From Aradus depressus (taxonomy: Eukaryota; Arthropoda; Insecta; Hemiptera; Aradidae), in assembly GCA_963662175.1 (NCBI GenBank), contig OY759225.1, positions 6,521,107 through 6,585,106 on the forward strand: a stretch of 64,000 bases of DNA, written 5' to 3'. Position numbers and translations under genes: made by a program. A model generated the notes under the pieces. The model had not been told where the DNA came from and did no database searches. It saw nothing but the letters and a program-made list of their open reading frames with translations. Positions 11,810-22,292 of the stretch are shown here, in pieces; the first letter of the stretch is position 1, and each line of letters opens with the position of its first letter.

Positions 11810-13081
11810 GCTCTATATTTATACTTAGGCACGTTTGGGCGTGATGCTGGAACAAACATACATACAAACAAACAAACAAACCCCGTTTCAGCTTTATTAA
11901 TATAAATAGTTAGTACACCCCCCCACACCCCCCCCTCCCGTTCAAAACTTTGGGACGCCACACACCTTTTTTTCCTATTTGGCTTTTAAAAATACTACAT
12001 GTGAAATTTCATGACGATTCGCCCATTAGTTAATGAGTTAGCTCTATATTTATACTTAGGCCCCCCCACTACCCTCCCCCCTCCCGTAAAAAATTTTGAG
12101 CCGTTACACCGCCTATTTTTCTATTTGGTTTTCAGGAATACTCCATGTGAAATTTCGTGACAATCCGACCAACTGTTAAAGAGTTAGCTCTATATTTATA
12201 CTTAGGCCCCCCCACAACCCCCCCTCCCGTTCAAAACTTTGGGACGCCACACACCTTTTTTTCCTATTTGGCTTTTAAAAATACTACATGTGAAATTTCA
12301 TGACGATTCGCCCATTAGTTAATGAGTTAGCTCTATATTTATACTTAGGCCCCCCCACTACCCCCCCCTCCCGTAAAACATTTTGAGCCGTCACACCGCC
12401 TATTTTTCTATTTGGTCTTCAGGAATACTCCATGTATAATTTCGTGACAATCCGACCAACCGTTAAAGAGTTAGCTCTATATTTATACTTAGGCCCCCCC
12501 ACAACCCTCCCTCCCGTTCAAAACTTTGGGACGCCACACACCTTTTTTTCCTATTTGGCTTTTCATGACGATTCGCCCATTAGTTAATGAGTTAGCTCTA
12601 TATTTATACTTAGGCCCCCCCACTACCCCCCTCCCGTAAAAAATTTTGAGCCGTCACACCGCCTATTTTTTTTATTTGGTCTTCAGGAATACTACATGTG
12701 AAACTTCGTGACAATCCGACCAACTGTTAAAGAGTTAGCTCTATATTTATACTTAGGCCCCCCCACAACCCCCCCTCCCGTTCAAAACTTTGGGACGCCA
12801 CACACCTTTTTTTCCTATTTGGCTTTTAAAAATACTACATGTGAAATTTCATGACGATTCGCCAATTAGTTCATGAGTTAGCTCTATATTTATACTTAGG
12901 CCCCCCCACAACCCCCCCTCCCGTTCAAAACTTTGGGACGCCACACACCTTTTTTTCCTGTTGGGCTTTTAAAAAGACTACGTGTGAAATTTCATGACAA
13001 TTTGACCATTAGTTAATGAGTTAGCACTATTTATATACTTAGGCCCCCCTTATAACCCCCCCTCCCGATCAAAATTTTGGG
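11810..13081 (+). repeat. 143-bp satellite array of U2
   Basis: Begins with a fused fragment (GCTCTATATTTATACTTAGGC joined to a truncated T module at about 11835), then roughly eight monomers. Matches 29149-30420. Confidence 0.88.
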
Positions 13082-13274
13082 ACGCCACATAGCCTATTAT
13101 TCAATCGGGCTCAAAAGAATGCTACATGGGAAGTTTCATAAAAATCCGTCCAGCGGTTTGGGCGTGATGCTGGAACAAACATACATACATACATACATAC
13201 ATACATACATACATACATACATACATACATACAAACAAACAAACAAACCCCGTTTCAGCTTTATTAATATAGAT
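13082..13274 (+). repeat. Terminal module T of U2 with (ATAC)13
   Basis: Same module as at 8948, with about 13 ATAC units at 13181-13232, followed by (AAAC)n and the ATAGAT end. Confidence 0.85.
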
Positions 13275-15658
13275 TATATCACAATGTACACAAGTTTTAA
13301 TTTGTGTTCATATCTATACATACATCTTTTTTTTTTTGGCATTTTTCTTCCATAGTGGATCGGTGTCACCATATTTGAAGTCAGTCTGAACGTTGTGCTG
13401 ACGTTGGCATAATCCGAAACCAGCACACTCTATGGCTCTATCAGTTAACAAATATTAAATCTATAAACCGTTGAAAAGCAAGAAATTTGAAGAATGGAGT
13501 CTACCGAGCTCAGGATCGCCACTTACAAATCTAGCTGAGGCACTTAGGTCAGATGTTTTAATCGGGAAGTTAAAAATAACTTTGAGCACTTCGTCCTTCG
13601 GATGGGACATTAAGCGATGATCCAGGGCTTTTTCGAATGTGAGGTACTCGATAATGAGACGTATGTTATGTAAATAAACCTGGGTAGGTCAATTTCCACT
13701 TAGGTTGAAAGCCTTGAGCACGTCGTCCTTCGGATGGGACTTTCCGGATATATCTGAATCTGTAGTATCAGTTTTAACAATTATTAAGCCTATAAACCGT
13801 TAAATAGCGCGAATTTTTTGAAAAACGTTTTCATTTTGATTTTTGTGTGGGGTTCAGATAATCCGGTCGTTCTCTATCAGTTTTAACAAATATTAAATCT
13901 ATAAACCGTTGAAAAGCAAGAAATTTGAAGAATGGAGTCTACCGAGCTCAGGATCGCCACTTACAAATCTAGCTGAGGCACTTAGGTCAGATGTTTTAAT
14001 CGGGAAGTTAAAAATAACTTTGAGCACTTCGTCCTTCGGATGGGACATTAAGCGATGATCCAGGGCTTTTTCGAATGTGAGGTTTTCGATAATGAGACGT
14101 ATGTTATGTAAATAAACCTGGGTAGGTCAATTTCCACTTAGGTTGAAAGCCTTGAGCACGTCGTCCTTCGGATGGGACTTTCCGGATATATCTGAATCTG
14201 TAGTATCAGTTTTAACAATTATTAAGCCTATAAACCGTTAAATAGCGCGAATTTTTTGAAAAACGTTTTCATTTTGATTTTTGTGTGGGGTTCAGATAAT
14301 CCGGTCGTTCTCTATCAGTTTTAACAAATATTTAATCTATAAACCGTTAAAAAGCGAGAAATTTGAAGAATGGAGTCTACCGAGCTCAGGATCGCCACTT
14401 ACAAATCTAGCTGTGGCACTTAGGTCAGATGTTTTAATCGGGAAGTGAAAAATAACTATGAGCACGTCGTCCTTCGGATGGGACTTTAAGCAATGTTCCA
14501 GGGCTTTTTCGAATGTGAGGTACTCGATAATGAGACGTATGTTATGTAAATAAACCTGGGTAGGTCAATTTCCACTTAGGTTGAAAGCCTTGAGCACGTC
14601 GTCCTTCGGATGGGACTTTCCGGATATATCTGAATCTGTAGTATCAGTTTTAACAATTATTAAGCCTATAAACCGTTAAATAGCGCGAATTTTTTGAAAA
14701 ACGTTTTCATTTTGATTTTTGTGTGGGGTTCAGATAATCCGGTCGTTCTCTATCAGTTTTAACAAATATTAAATCTATAAACCGTTGAAAAGCAAGAAAT
14801 TTGAAGAATGGAGTCTACCGAGCTCAGGATCGCCACTTACAAATCTAGCTGAGGCACTTAGGTCAGATGTTTTAATCGGGAAGTTAAAAATAACTTTGAG
14901 CACTTCGTCCTTCGGATGGGACATTAAGCGATGATCCAGGGCTTTTTCGAATGTGAGGTACTCGATAATGAGACGTATGTTATGTAAATAAACCTGGGTA
15001 GGTCAATTTCCACTTAGGTTGAAAGCCTTGAGCACGTCGTCCTTCGGATGGGACTTTCCGGATATATCTGAATCTGTAGTATCAGTTTTAACAATTATTA
15101 AGCCTATAAACCGTTAAATAGCGCGAATTTTTTGAAAAACGTTTTCATTTTGATTTTTGTGTGGGGTTCAGATAATCCGGTCGTTCTCTATCAGTTTTAA
15201 CAAATATTTAATCTATAAACCGTTAAAAAGCGAGAAATTTGAAGAATGGAGTCTACCGAGCTCAGGATCGCCACTTACAAATCTAGCTGAGGCACTTAGG
15301 TCAGATGTTTTAATCGGGAAGTGAAAAATAACTATGAGCACGTCGTCCTTCGGATGGGACTTTAAGCGATGTTCCAGGACTTTTTCGAATGTGAGGTACT
15401 CGATAATGAGACGTATGTTATGTAAATAAACCTGGGTAGGTGAAATTTCACTTAGGTTGAAAATAGCCTTGAGCACGTCGTCCTTCGGATGGGACTTTCC
15501 GGATAAATCTGAATCTGTCGTATCAGTTTTAACAATTATTAAGCCTATAAACCGTTAAATAGCACAAATTTTTTCAAAAACATTTTTATTTTGATTTTTG
15601 TGTAGGATTCAGATAATCCGGTCGTTCTCTATCAGTTTTAACAAATATTAAATCTATA
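13275..15658 (+). repeat. Spacer plus 440-bp satellite array (5 units), unit U2
   Basis: Spacer to about 13436, then five units of 436-442 bp (starts near 13437, 13873, 14311, 14749 and 15186). Units alternate between two variant types, for example GAGCACTTCG versus GAGCACGTCG at the first core copy. Ends AAATCTATA before H. Confidence 0.9.
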
Positions 15659-15799
15659 GCAGAAATACCCGGCGTTGCCCGGGGAACTTTGATTTTTCTC
15701 CCAATATATTCTATAACGCTATTCAGTTCCTCGACAGTACATTCATGATGTTATAATTTTCAATTATTCATACGGAATAAGTCCTTCAGCTGTTGTAAC
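15659..15799 (+). repeat. Head module H of unit U3
   Basis: Starts GCAGAAATACCCGGCGTTGC, with the same hairpin and the CGCTATTCAGTTCCTCGACA segment as the other heads. Confidence 0.8.
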
Positions 15800-16737
15800 G
15801 CTAGTAAGTTTTTAGGACCCCTGGGCACCACAGCTAGTATGCGCCTTTCAACGGCGGAAGCCACACCTAGTGAATACTTAGCATCGCTGGACGTCCTAGT
15901 CAGTGCGTACTTAAGAACGTTTGTGACCACAGCTAGTATGTGGCTTGCAACGCTGAGCACCACAGCTAGTACGTAGTAGGGAATGCTGGGCATCATAGCT
16001 AGTATGTGCCTTGCGACGGCGGACCCAACAGCTAGTACGTAGTTAGGAACGCTGGTCACCACAGCTAGTATGTGCCTCGCAACAGCGGACCCCACAGCTA
16101 GTACGAAGTTAGGAACGCTGGGCATTACAGTTAGTAAGTGCTTTGCAACAGCGAACTTCACAGCTAGTACATAGTTAGGAACGCTGGGCACTACAGCTAG
16201 TAAATGCCTTGCAACAACGGACCCCACAGCTAGGACGAAGTTAGGAACGCTGGGCACTACAGCTAGTAAATGCCTTGCAACAACGGACCCCACAGCTAGT
16301 ACGATATTAGGAACCCTGGGCATCACAGCTAGTATGCTTTTGCAACGACGGACCCCACAGCTAGTACGTAATTAGGAACGCTGGGCCCTACAGGTAGTAG
16401 GTGCCTTGCAACTGCGAACCCCACAGATAGTATGTAGTTAGAACCACAGGGCATCACAGCTAGTATGAGTTTTGCAACGGCGGACCCCACAGCTAGTACC
16501 TACGAGTGAAATACGCTGGGCCACACTGCTAGCGCCTTGCAACAGCAGACCCCACAGCTAGTACGTAATTAGAAACGCTGGGCATTACAGCTAGTAAATG
16601 TCTTATAGGTGCCTTGCAACAGCGAACCCCACAGCCAGTACATAGTTAGGAACGCTGGGCTGAGCACTACAGCTAGTAAGTACCTTGCAACAGCGGACCC
16701 CACAGCTTGTACGATATTAGGAACGCTGGACATCACT
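15800..16737 (+). repeat. 66-bp satellite array of U3
   Basis: About 14 monomers running into the 143-bp array through GGACATCACTGTTACTACT, the same junction as at about 3330 (U1) and 34133 (U5). Lacks the 329-bp higher-order expansion seen in U1. Confidence 0.88.
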
Positions 16738-19700
16738 GTTACTACTACTACATGTGAAATTCATGACAATCCGATTCATGACAATACGACCAACCGTTAA
16801 TGAGCTAACTCTATATGTATATTTAGCCCCCCCCACAACCCTCCTTCTATTCAAAATTTTGGGCCGTCACACACCTAATATTTCTATTTGACCTTTAGGA
16901 ATACTACATGTGAAGTTTCATGTCAATTCGACCATTAGTTAATGAGTTAGCACTATTTATATACGTAGGCCCCCCTTACAACCCCCCCTCCTGATCAAAA
17001 CTTTGGAACGCCACACACCTTATTTTTCTTTTTGGCCTTCAGGAATACTCCATGTGAAATTTCGTGACAATCCGACCAACCGTTAAAGAGTTAGCTCTAT
17101 ATTTATACTTAGGCCCCCCACAACCCCCCCTCCCGTTCAAAACTTTGGGACGCCACACACCTTTTTTTCCTATTTGGCTTTTAAAAATACTACATGTGAA
17201 ATTTCATGACGATTCGCCCATTAGGTAATGAGTTAGCTCTATATTTATACTTAGGCCCCCCAACTACTCCCCCCTCCCGTAAAAAATTTTGAGCCGTCAC
17301 ACCGCCTATTTTTCTATTTGGTCTTCAGGAATACTCCATGTGAAATTTCGTGACAATCCGACCAACCGTTAAAGAGTTAGCTCTATATTTATACTTAGGC
17401 CCCCCCACGACCCCCCCTCCCGTTCAAAACTTTGGGGCGCCACACACCTTTTTTTCCTATTTGGCTTTTAAAAATACTACATGTGAAATTTCATGACGAT
17501 TCGCCCATTAGTTAATGAGTTAGCTCTATATTTATACTTAGGCCCCCCCAAAACCCCCCCTCCCGTTCAAAACTTTGGGACACCACACACCTTTTTTTCC
17601 TATTTGGCTTTTAAAAATACTACATGTGAAATTTCGTGACAATCCGACCAACCGTTAAAGAGTTAGCTCTATATTTATACTTAGGCCCCCCCACGACCCC
17701 CCCTCCCGTTCAAAACTTTGGGACGCCACACACCTTTTTTTCCTATTTGGCTTTTAAAAATACTACATGTGAAATTTCATGACGATTCGCCCATTAGTTA
17801 ATGAGTTAGCTTTATATTTATACTTAGGCCCCCCCACTACCCCCCCCTCCCGTAAAAAATTTTGAGCCGTCACACCGCCTATTTTTCTATTTGGTCTTCA
17901 GGAATACTCCATGTATAATTTCGTGACAATCCGACCAACCGTTAAAGAGTTAGCTCTATATTTATACTTAGGCCCCCCCACAACCCTCCCTCCCGTTCAA
18001 AACTTTGGGACGCCACACACCTTTTTTTCCTATTTGGCTTTTAAAAATACTACGTGAAATTTCATGACGATTCGCCCATTAGTTAATGAGTTAGCTCTAT
18101 ATTTATACTTAGGCCCCCCCACAACCCCCCCTCCCGTACAAAACTTTGGGACGCCACACACCTTTTTTTCCTACTTGGCTTTTAAAAAGACTACGTGTGA
18201 AATTTCATGACAGTTCGCCCATTAGTTAATGAGTTAGCTCTATATTTATACTTAGGCCCCCCTTACAACCCTCCCTCCCGATCAAAACTTTGGTACGCCA
18301 CACACCTTTTTTTCTTGTTTGGCTTTTAAAAAGACTGCCTGTAAAATTTCATGACAATTCGCCCATTAGTTAATGAGTTAGCACTATTTATATACTTAGG
18401 CCCCCCTTACAACCCCCCCTCCCAATCAAAATTTTGGGACGCCACATAGCCTATTATTCAATCGGGCTCAAAAGAATGCTACATGGGCAGTTTCATAAAA
18501 ATCCGTCCAGCGGTTTGGGCGTGATGCTGGAACAAACATACATACAAACAAACAAACAAACCCCGTTTCAGCTTTATTAATATAAATAGTTAGTACACCC
18601 CCCCACAACCCCCCCTCCCGTTCAAAACTTTGGGACACCACACACCTTTTTTTCCTATTTGGCTTTTAAAAATACTACATGTGAAATTTCATGACGATTC
18701 GCCCATTAGTTAATGAGTTAGCTCTATATTTATACTTAGGCCCCCCACAACCCCCCCTCCCGTTCAAAACTTTGGGACGCCACACACCTTTTTTTCCTAT
18801 TTGGCTTTTAAAAATACTACATGTGAAATTTCATGACGATTCGCCCATTAGTTAATGAGTTAGCTCTATATTTATACTTAGGCCCCCCCAAAACCCCCCC
18901 TCCCGTGAAAACTTTTGAGCCGTCACACCGCCAATTTTTTTATTTGGTCTTCAGGAATACTACATGTGAAACTTCGTGACAATGCGACCAACTGTTAAAG
19001 AGTTAGCTCTATATTTATACTTAGGCCCCCCCACAACCCTCCCTCCCGTTCAAAACTTTGGGACGCCACACACCTTTTTTTCCTATTTGGCTTTTAAAAA
19101 TACTACGTGAAATTTCATGACGATTCGCCCATTAGTTAATGAGTTAGCTCTATATTTATACTTAGGCCCCCCCACAACCCCCCCTCCCGTACAAAACTTT
19201 GGGACGCCACACACCTTTTTTTCCTACTTGGCTTTTAAAAAGACTACGTGTGAAATTTCATGACAGTTCGCCCATTAGTTAATGAGTTAGCTCTATATTT
19301 ATACTTAGGCCCCCCTTACAACCCCCCCTCCCGATCAAAACTTTGGTACGCCACACACCTTTTTTTCTTGTTTGGCTTTTAAAAAGACTGCCTGTAAAAT
19401 TTCATGACAATTCGCCCATTAGTTAATGAGTTAGCACTATTTATATACTTAGGCCCCCCTTACAACCCCCCCTCCCAATCAAAATTTTGGGACGCCACAT
19501 AGCCTATTATTCAATCGGGCTCAAAAGAATGCTACATGGGCAGTTTCATAAAAATCCGTCCAGCGGTTTGGGCGTGATGCTGGAACAAACATACATACAA
19601 ACAAACAAACAAACCCCGTTTCAGCTTTATTAATATAAATAGTTAGTACACCCCCCCACAACCCCCCCCCTTCAAAACTTTGGGACACCACACACCTTTT

Positions 19701-20910
19701 TTTCCTATTTGGCTTTTAAAAATACTACATGTGAAATTTCGTGACAATCCGACCAACCGTTAAAGAGTTAGCTCTATATTTATACTTAGGCCCCCCCACG
19801 ACCCCCCCTCCCGTTCAAAACTTTGGGACGCCACACACCTTTTTTTCCTATTTGGCTTTTAAAAATACTACATGTGAAATTTCATGACGATTCGCCCATT
19901 AGTTAATGAGTTAGCTCTATATTTATACTTAGGCCCCCCCACAACCCCCCCTCCCATTCAAAACTTTGGGACGCCACACACCTTTTTTTCCTATTTGGCT
20001 TTTAAAAATACTACATGTGAAATTTCATGACGATTCGCCCATTAGTTAATGAGTTAGCTCTATATTTATACTTAGGCCCCCCCACTACCCCCCCCTCCCG
20101 TAAAAAATTTTGAGCCGTCACACCGCCTATTTTTCTATTTGGTCTTCAGGAATACTCCATGTATAATTTCGTGACAATCCGACCAACCGTTAAAGAGTTA
20201 GCTCTATATTTATACTTAGGCCCCCCCACAACCCTCCCTCCCGTTCAAAACTTTGGGACGCCACACACCTTTTTTTCCTATTTGGCTTTTAAAAATACTA
20301 CGTGAAATTTCATGACGATTCGCCCATTAGTTAATGAGTTAGCTCTATATTTATACTTAGGCCCCCCCACAACCCCCCCTCCCGTACAAAACTTTGGGAC
20401 GCCACACACCTTTTTTTCCTACTTGGCTTTTAAAAAGACTACGTGTGAAATTTCATGACAGTTCGCCCATTAGTTAATGAGTTAGCTCTATATTTATACT
20501 TAGGCCCCCCTTACAACCCTCCCTCCCGATCAAAACTTTGGTACGCCACACACCTTTTTTTCTTGTTTGGCTTTTAAAAAGACTGCCTGTAAAATTTCAT
20601 GACAATTCGCCCATTAGTTAATGAGTTAGCACTATTTATATACTTAGGCCCCCCTTACAACCCCCCCTCCCAATCAAAATTTTGGGACGCCACATAGCCT
20701 ATTATTCAATCGGGCTCAAAAGAATGCTACATGGGCAGTTTCATAAAAATCCGTCCAGCGGTTTGGGCGTGATGCTGGAACAAACATACATACAAACAAA
20801 CAAACAAACCCCGTTTCAGCTTTATTAATATAAATAGTTAGTACACCCCCCACAACCCCCCCTCCCGTTCAAAACTTTGGGACACCACACACCTTTTTTT
20901 CCTATTTGGC
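16738..20910 (+). repeat. 143-bp satellite array of U3, left of the LINE
   Basis: Same monomers and higher-order pattern as U1. Inner T modules start at 18439, 19492 and 20687, each exactly 13,063 bp after its U1 counterpart (5376, 6429, 7624). Interrupted at CCTATTTGGC (20901-20910) by the Jockey-like LINE; the array resumes at 25167 with the same ten bases repeated. Confidence 0.92.
20901..20910 (+). repeat. Left target-site duplication of the Jockey-like LINE
   Basis: CCTATTTGGC, repeated at 25167-25176. The preceding T is shared too, so the duplication is 10 or 11 bp. U1 shows the uninterrupted target near 7840. Confidence 0.95.
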
Positions 20911-21059
20911 GAAACAGCTGTTTCAGCATTGTGGTTATAAAGTAGCTTTATATATGTACAAAGTTTAATTTAATTGTGAGACTAAATTGTAAACCAAATT
21001 TACTCAATTTTGTGACGTATTTGCGGGTAAAGACTCCCTCTACCCGAAGAGATGAGGAA
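20911..21059 (+). promoter_or_regulatory. 5'UTR and likely internal promoter region of the Jockey-like LINE
   Basis: The stretch from the element's first base to the ORF1 ATG holds the palindrome GAAACAGCTGTTTC at 20911-20924, which includes an E-box-like CAGCTG, and a TATATATG run near 20951. Jockey elements carry internal promoters at their 5' end, so transcription from here is expected from the family; no specific promoter element is proven. Confidence 0.45.
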
Positions 21060-22292
21060 ATGTCTTCCAAAGACATAAAAACTATCCCTGCAGTCAACAT
21101 GTCACTAGCGGCTAATGAATCCCCAATAGACTGGGCAGAAGACCTCCCCACAGTAGCAGACAGTGGGTCCTGGACCCAAATCAACTCCAGGAAGAGGCCT
21201 GGAGCCAACTCTCCCACCAGTCAGTCCGTAAGCAAAAAATACTTAACTGACCTTTCCCTCGTTCACACACAAAATAGATTCGAACCGTTGAATGCTATTC
21301 AAGTAGATAACACCAAACCAGAACCGAAATTCAAAATTCCACCGATATTTCTCCATGATGTAAATAATTTTCAAGCCATTTTAAGCGATATAAAAAGGTT
21401 AGTCAGCGATCAGTTTGAAATGAAACAAGCTGGAAGTCGCATTAAAATACTAACTTCCACCATTCCCGACTTTCGCACTCTCACAAAATATTACGATGAT
21501 CATCAAGTGCCCTATCACACCTACAGAGCTCCAGATGAAAAACGACTGTCTGTAGTTATAAAAGGTCTCCCTCTATCTATCACGGATAACGAAATCAAAA
21601 ATGAACTTCAGCAATTAAACTATCCCATTTTTAAGGTCATGAGACTTTTAAATAAGCAGAAGGAGCCCATCCCCATAGCAGTGGCAGAGCTCGAAGACAA
21701 CGACGCAGGACGAAATATCCTCAAGCTAGACCGTCTCCTATTCTGCATAGTTAGGGTCGAACCCAGGCGTAAACCACGTGGGATCCCACAGTGTACCCGC
21801 TGCCAGCGCTATTTTCACACCAAGAACTATTGTCGACTGCAGCCGCGGTGCGTCAAGTGCACCGGTAGCCACCACTGGACTGAGTGCCCCCAGGACAAGA
21901 GGACGGCCCCCCAATGCGTCAACTGTAACGAACAACACTCAGCCAATTACAGAGGTTGCAGTTTTTACAGGTCTTTCCAAGAGAGGAATCAAAGAGCAGC
22001 ACCGCCAGTGGCCCCTCGCCTTCCTTCACATCCACAGACAGTGCAGCCTAGCACCAGCAAGTCGTCATATGCCGAGGCAGCAAAGGTAATAACGGCTTCC
22101 TTACCAAAGATGCATCCCAAACATAACTTCTCACAAAACACATCATCACTTCTTCATACGCATACACCAAACACGAACAGCACACTTGAAAACACCATAG
22201 TCCAAATTGTGAATCAACTCATCCCTACCATAGTACAATTAATATTAAACTCCCTTAGCACCAACATAACTAGACTGCATCCTGAAATATGA
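21060..22292 (+). CDS. Jockey-like LINE ORF1 protein, gag-like with three zinc knuckles
   Basis: 410 residues from the ATG at 21060. The frame is open further upstream to a GTG at 20976, but the first ATG gives MSSKDIKTIP and the usual start for these proteins. Residues about 160-235 (SVVIKGLPLSITDNEI...) match the region found before the knuckles in Jockey/insect LINE ORF1 proteins (PRE_C2HC type). Three CCHC knuckles follow at about 245-258 (CTRCQRYFHTKNYC), 264-276 (CVKCTGSHHWTEC) and 286-300 (CVNCNEQHSANYRGC). The first 100 residues are Ser/Thr/Pro-rich; the last 35 form a hydrophobic, Ile-rich tail. The family role is binding element RNA into a ribonucleoprotein and nucleic-acid chaperoning. 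The stop overlaps the ORF2 start (ATGA). Confidence 0.93.
   Translation: MSSKDIKTIPAVNMSLAANESPIDWAEDLPTVADSGSWTQINSRKRPGANSPTSQSVSKKYLTDLSLVHTQNRFEPLNAIQVDNTKPEPKFKIPPIFLHDVNNFQAILSDIKRLVSDQFEMKQAGSRIKILTSTIPDFRTLTKYYDDHQVPYHTYRAPDEKRLSVVIKGLPLSITDNEIKNELQQLNYPIFKVMRLLNKQKEPIPIAVAELEDNDAGRNILKLDRLLFCIVRVEPRRKPRGIPQCTRCQRYFHTKNYCRLQPRCVKCTGSHHWTECPQDKRTAPQCVNCNEQHSANYRGCSFYRSFQERNQRAAPPVAPRLPSHPQTVQPSTSKSSYAEAAKVITASLPKMHPKHNFSQNTSSLLHTHTPNTNSTLENTIVQIVNQLIPTIVQLILNSLSTNITRLHPEI

Noticed and set aside
11490..11961. Phe-rich minus-strand frames near the R1 fragments
   Set aside because: They translate the poly(A) tail and flanking microsatellite from the opposite strand.
21738..21938. Minus-strand and alternative-frame ORFs inside the Jockey-like LINE
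   Set aside because: They overlap the well-supported ORF1 and ORF2 and show no domains.
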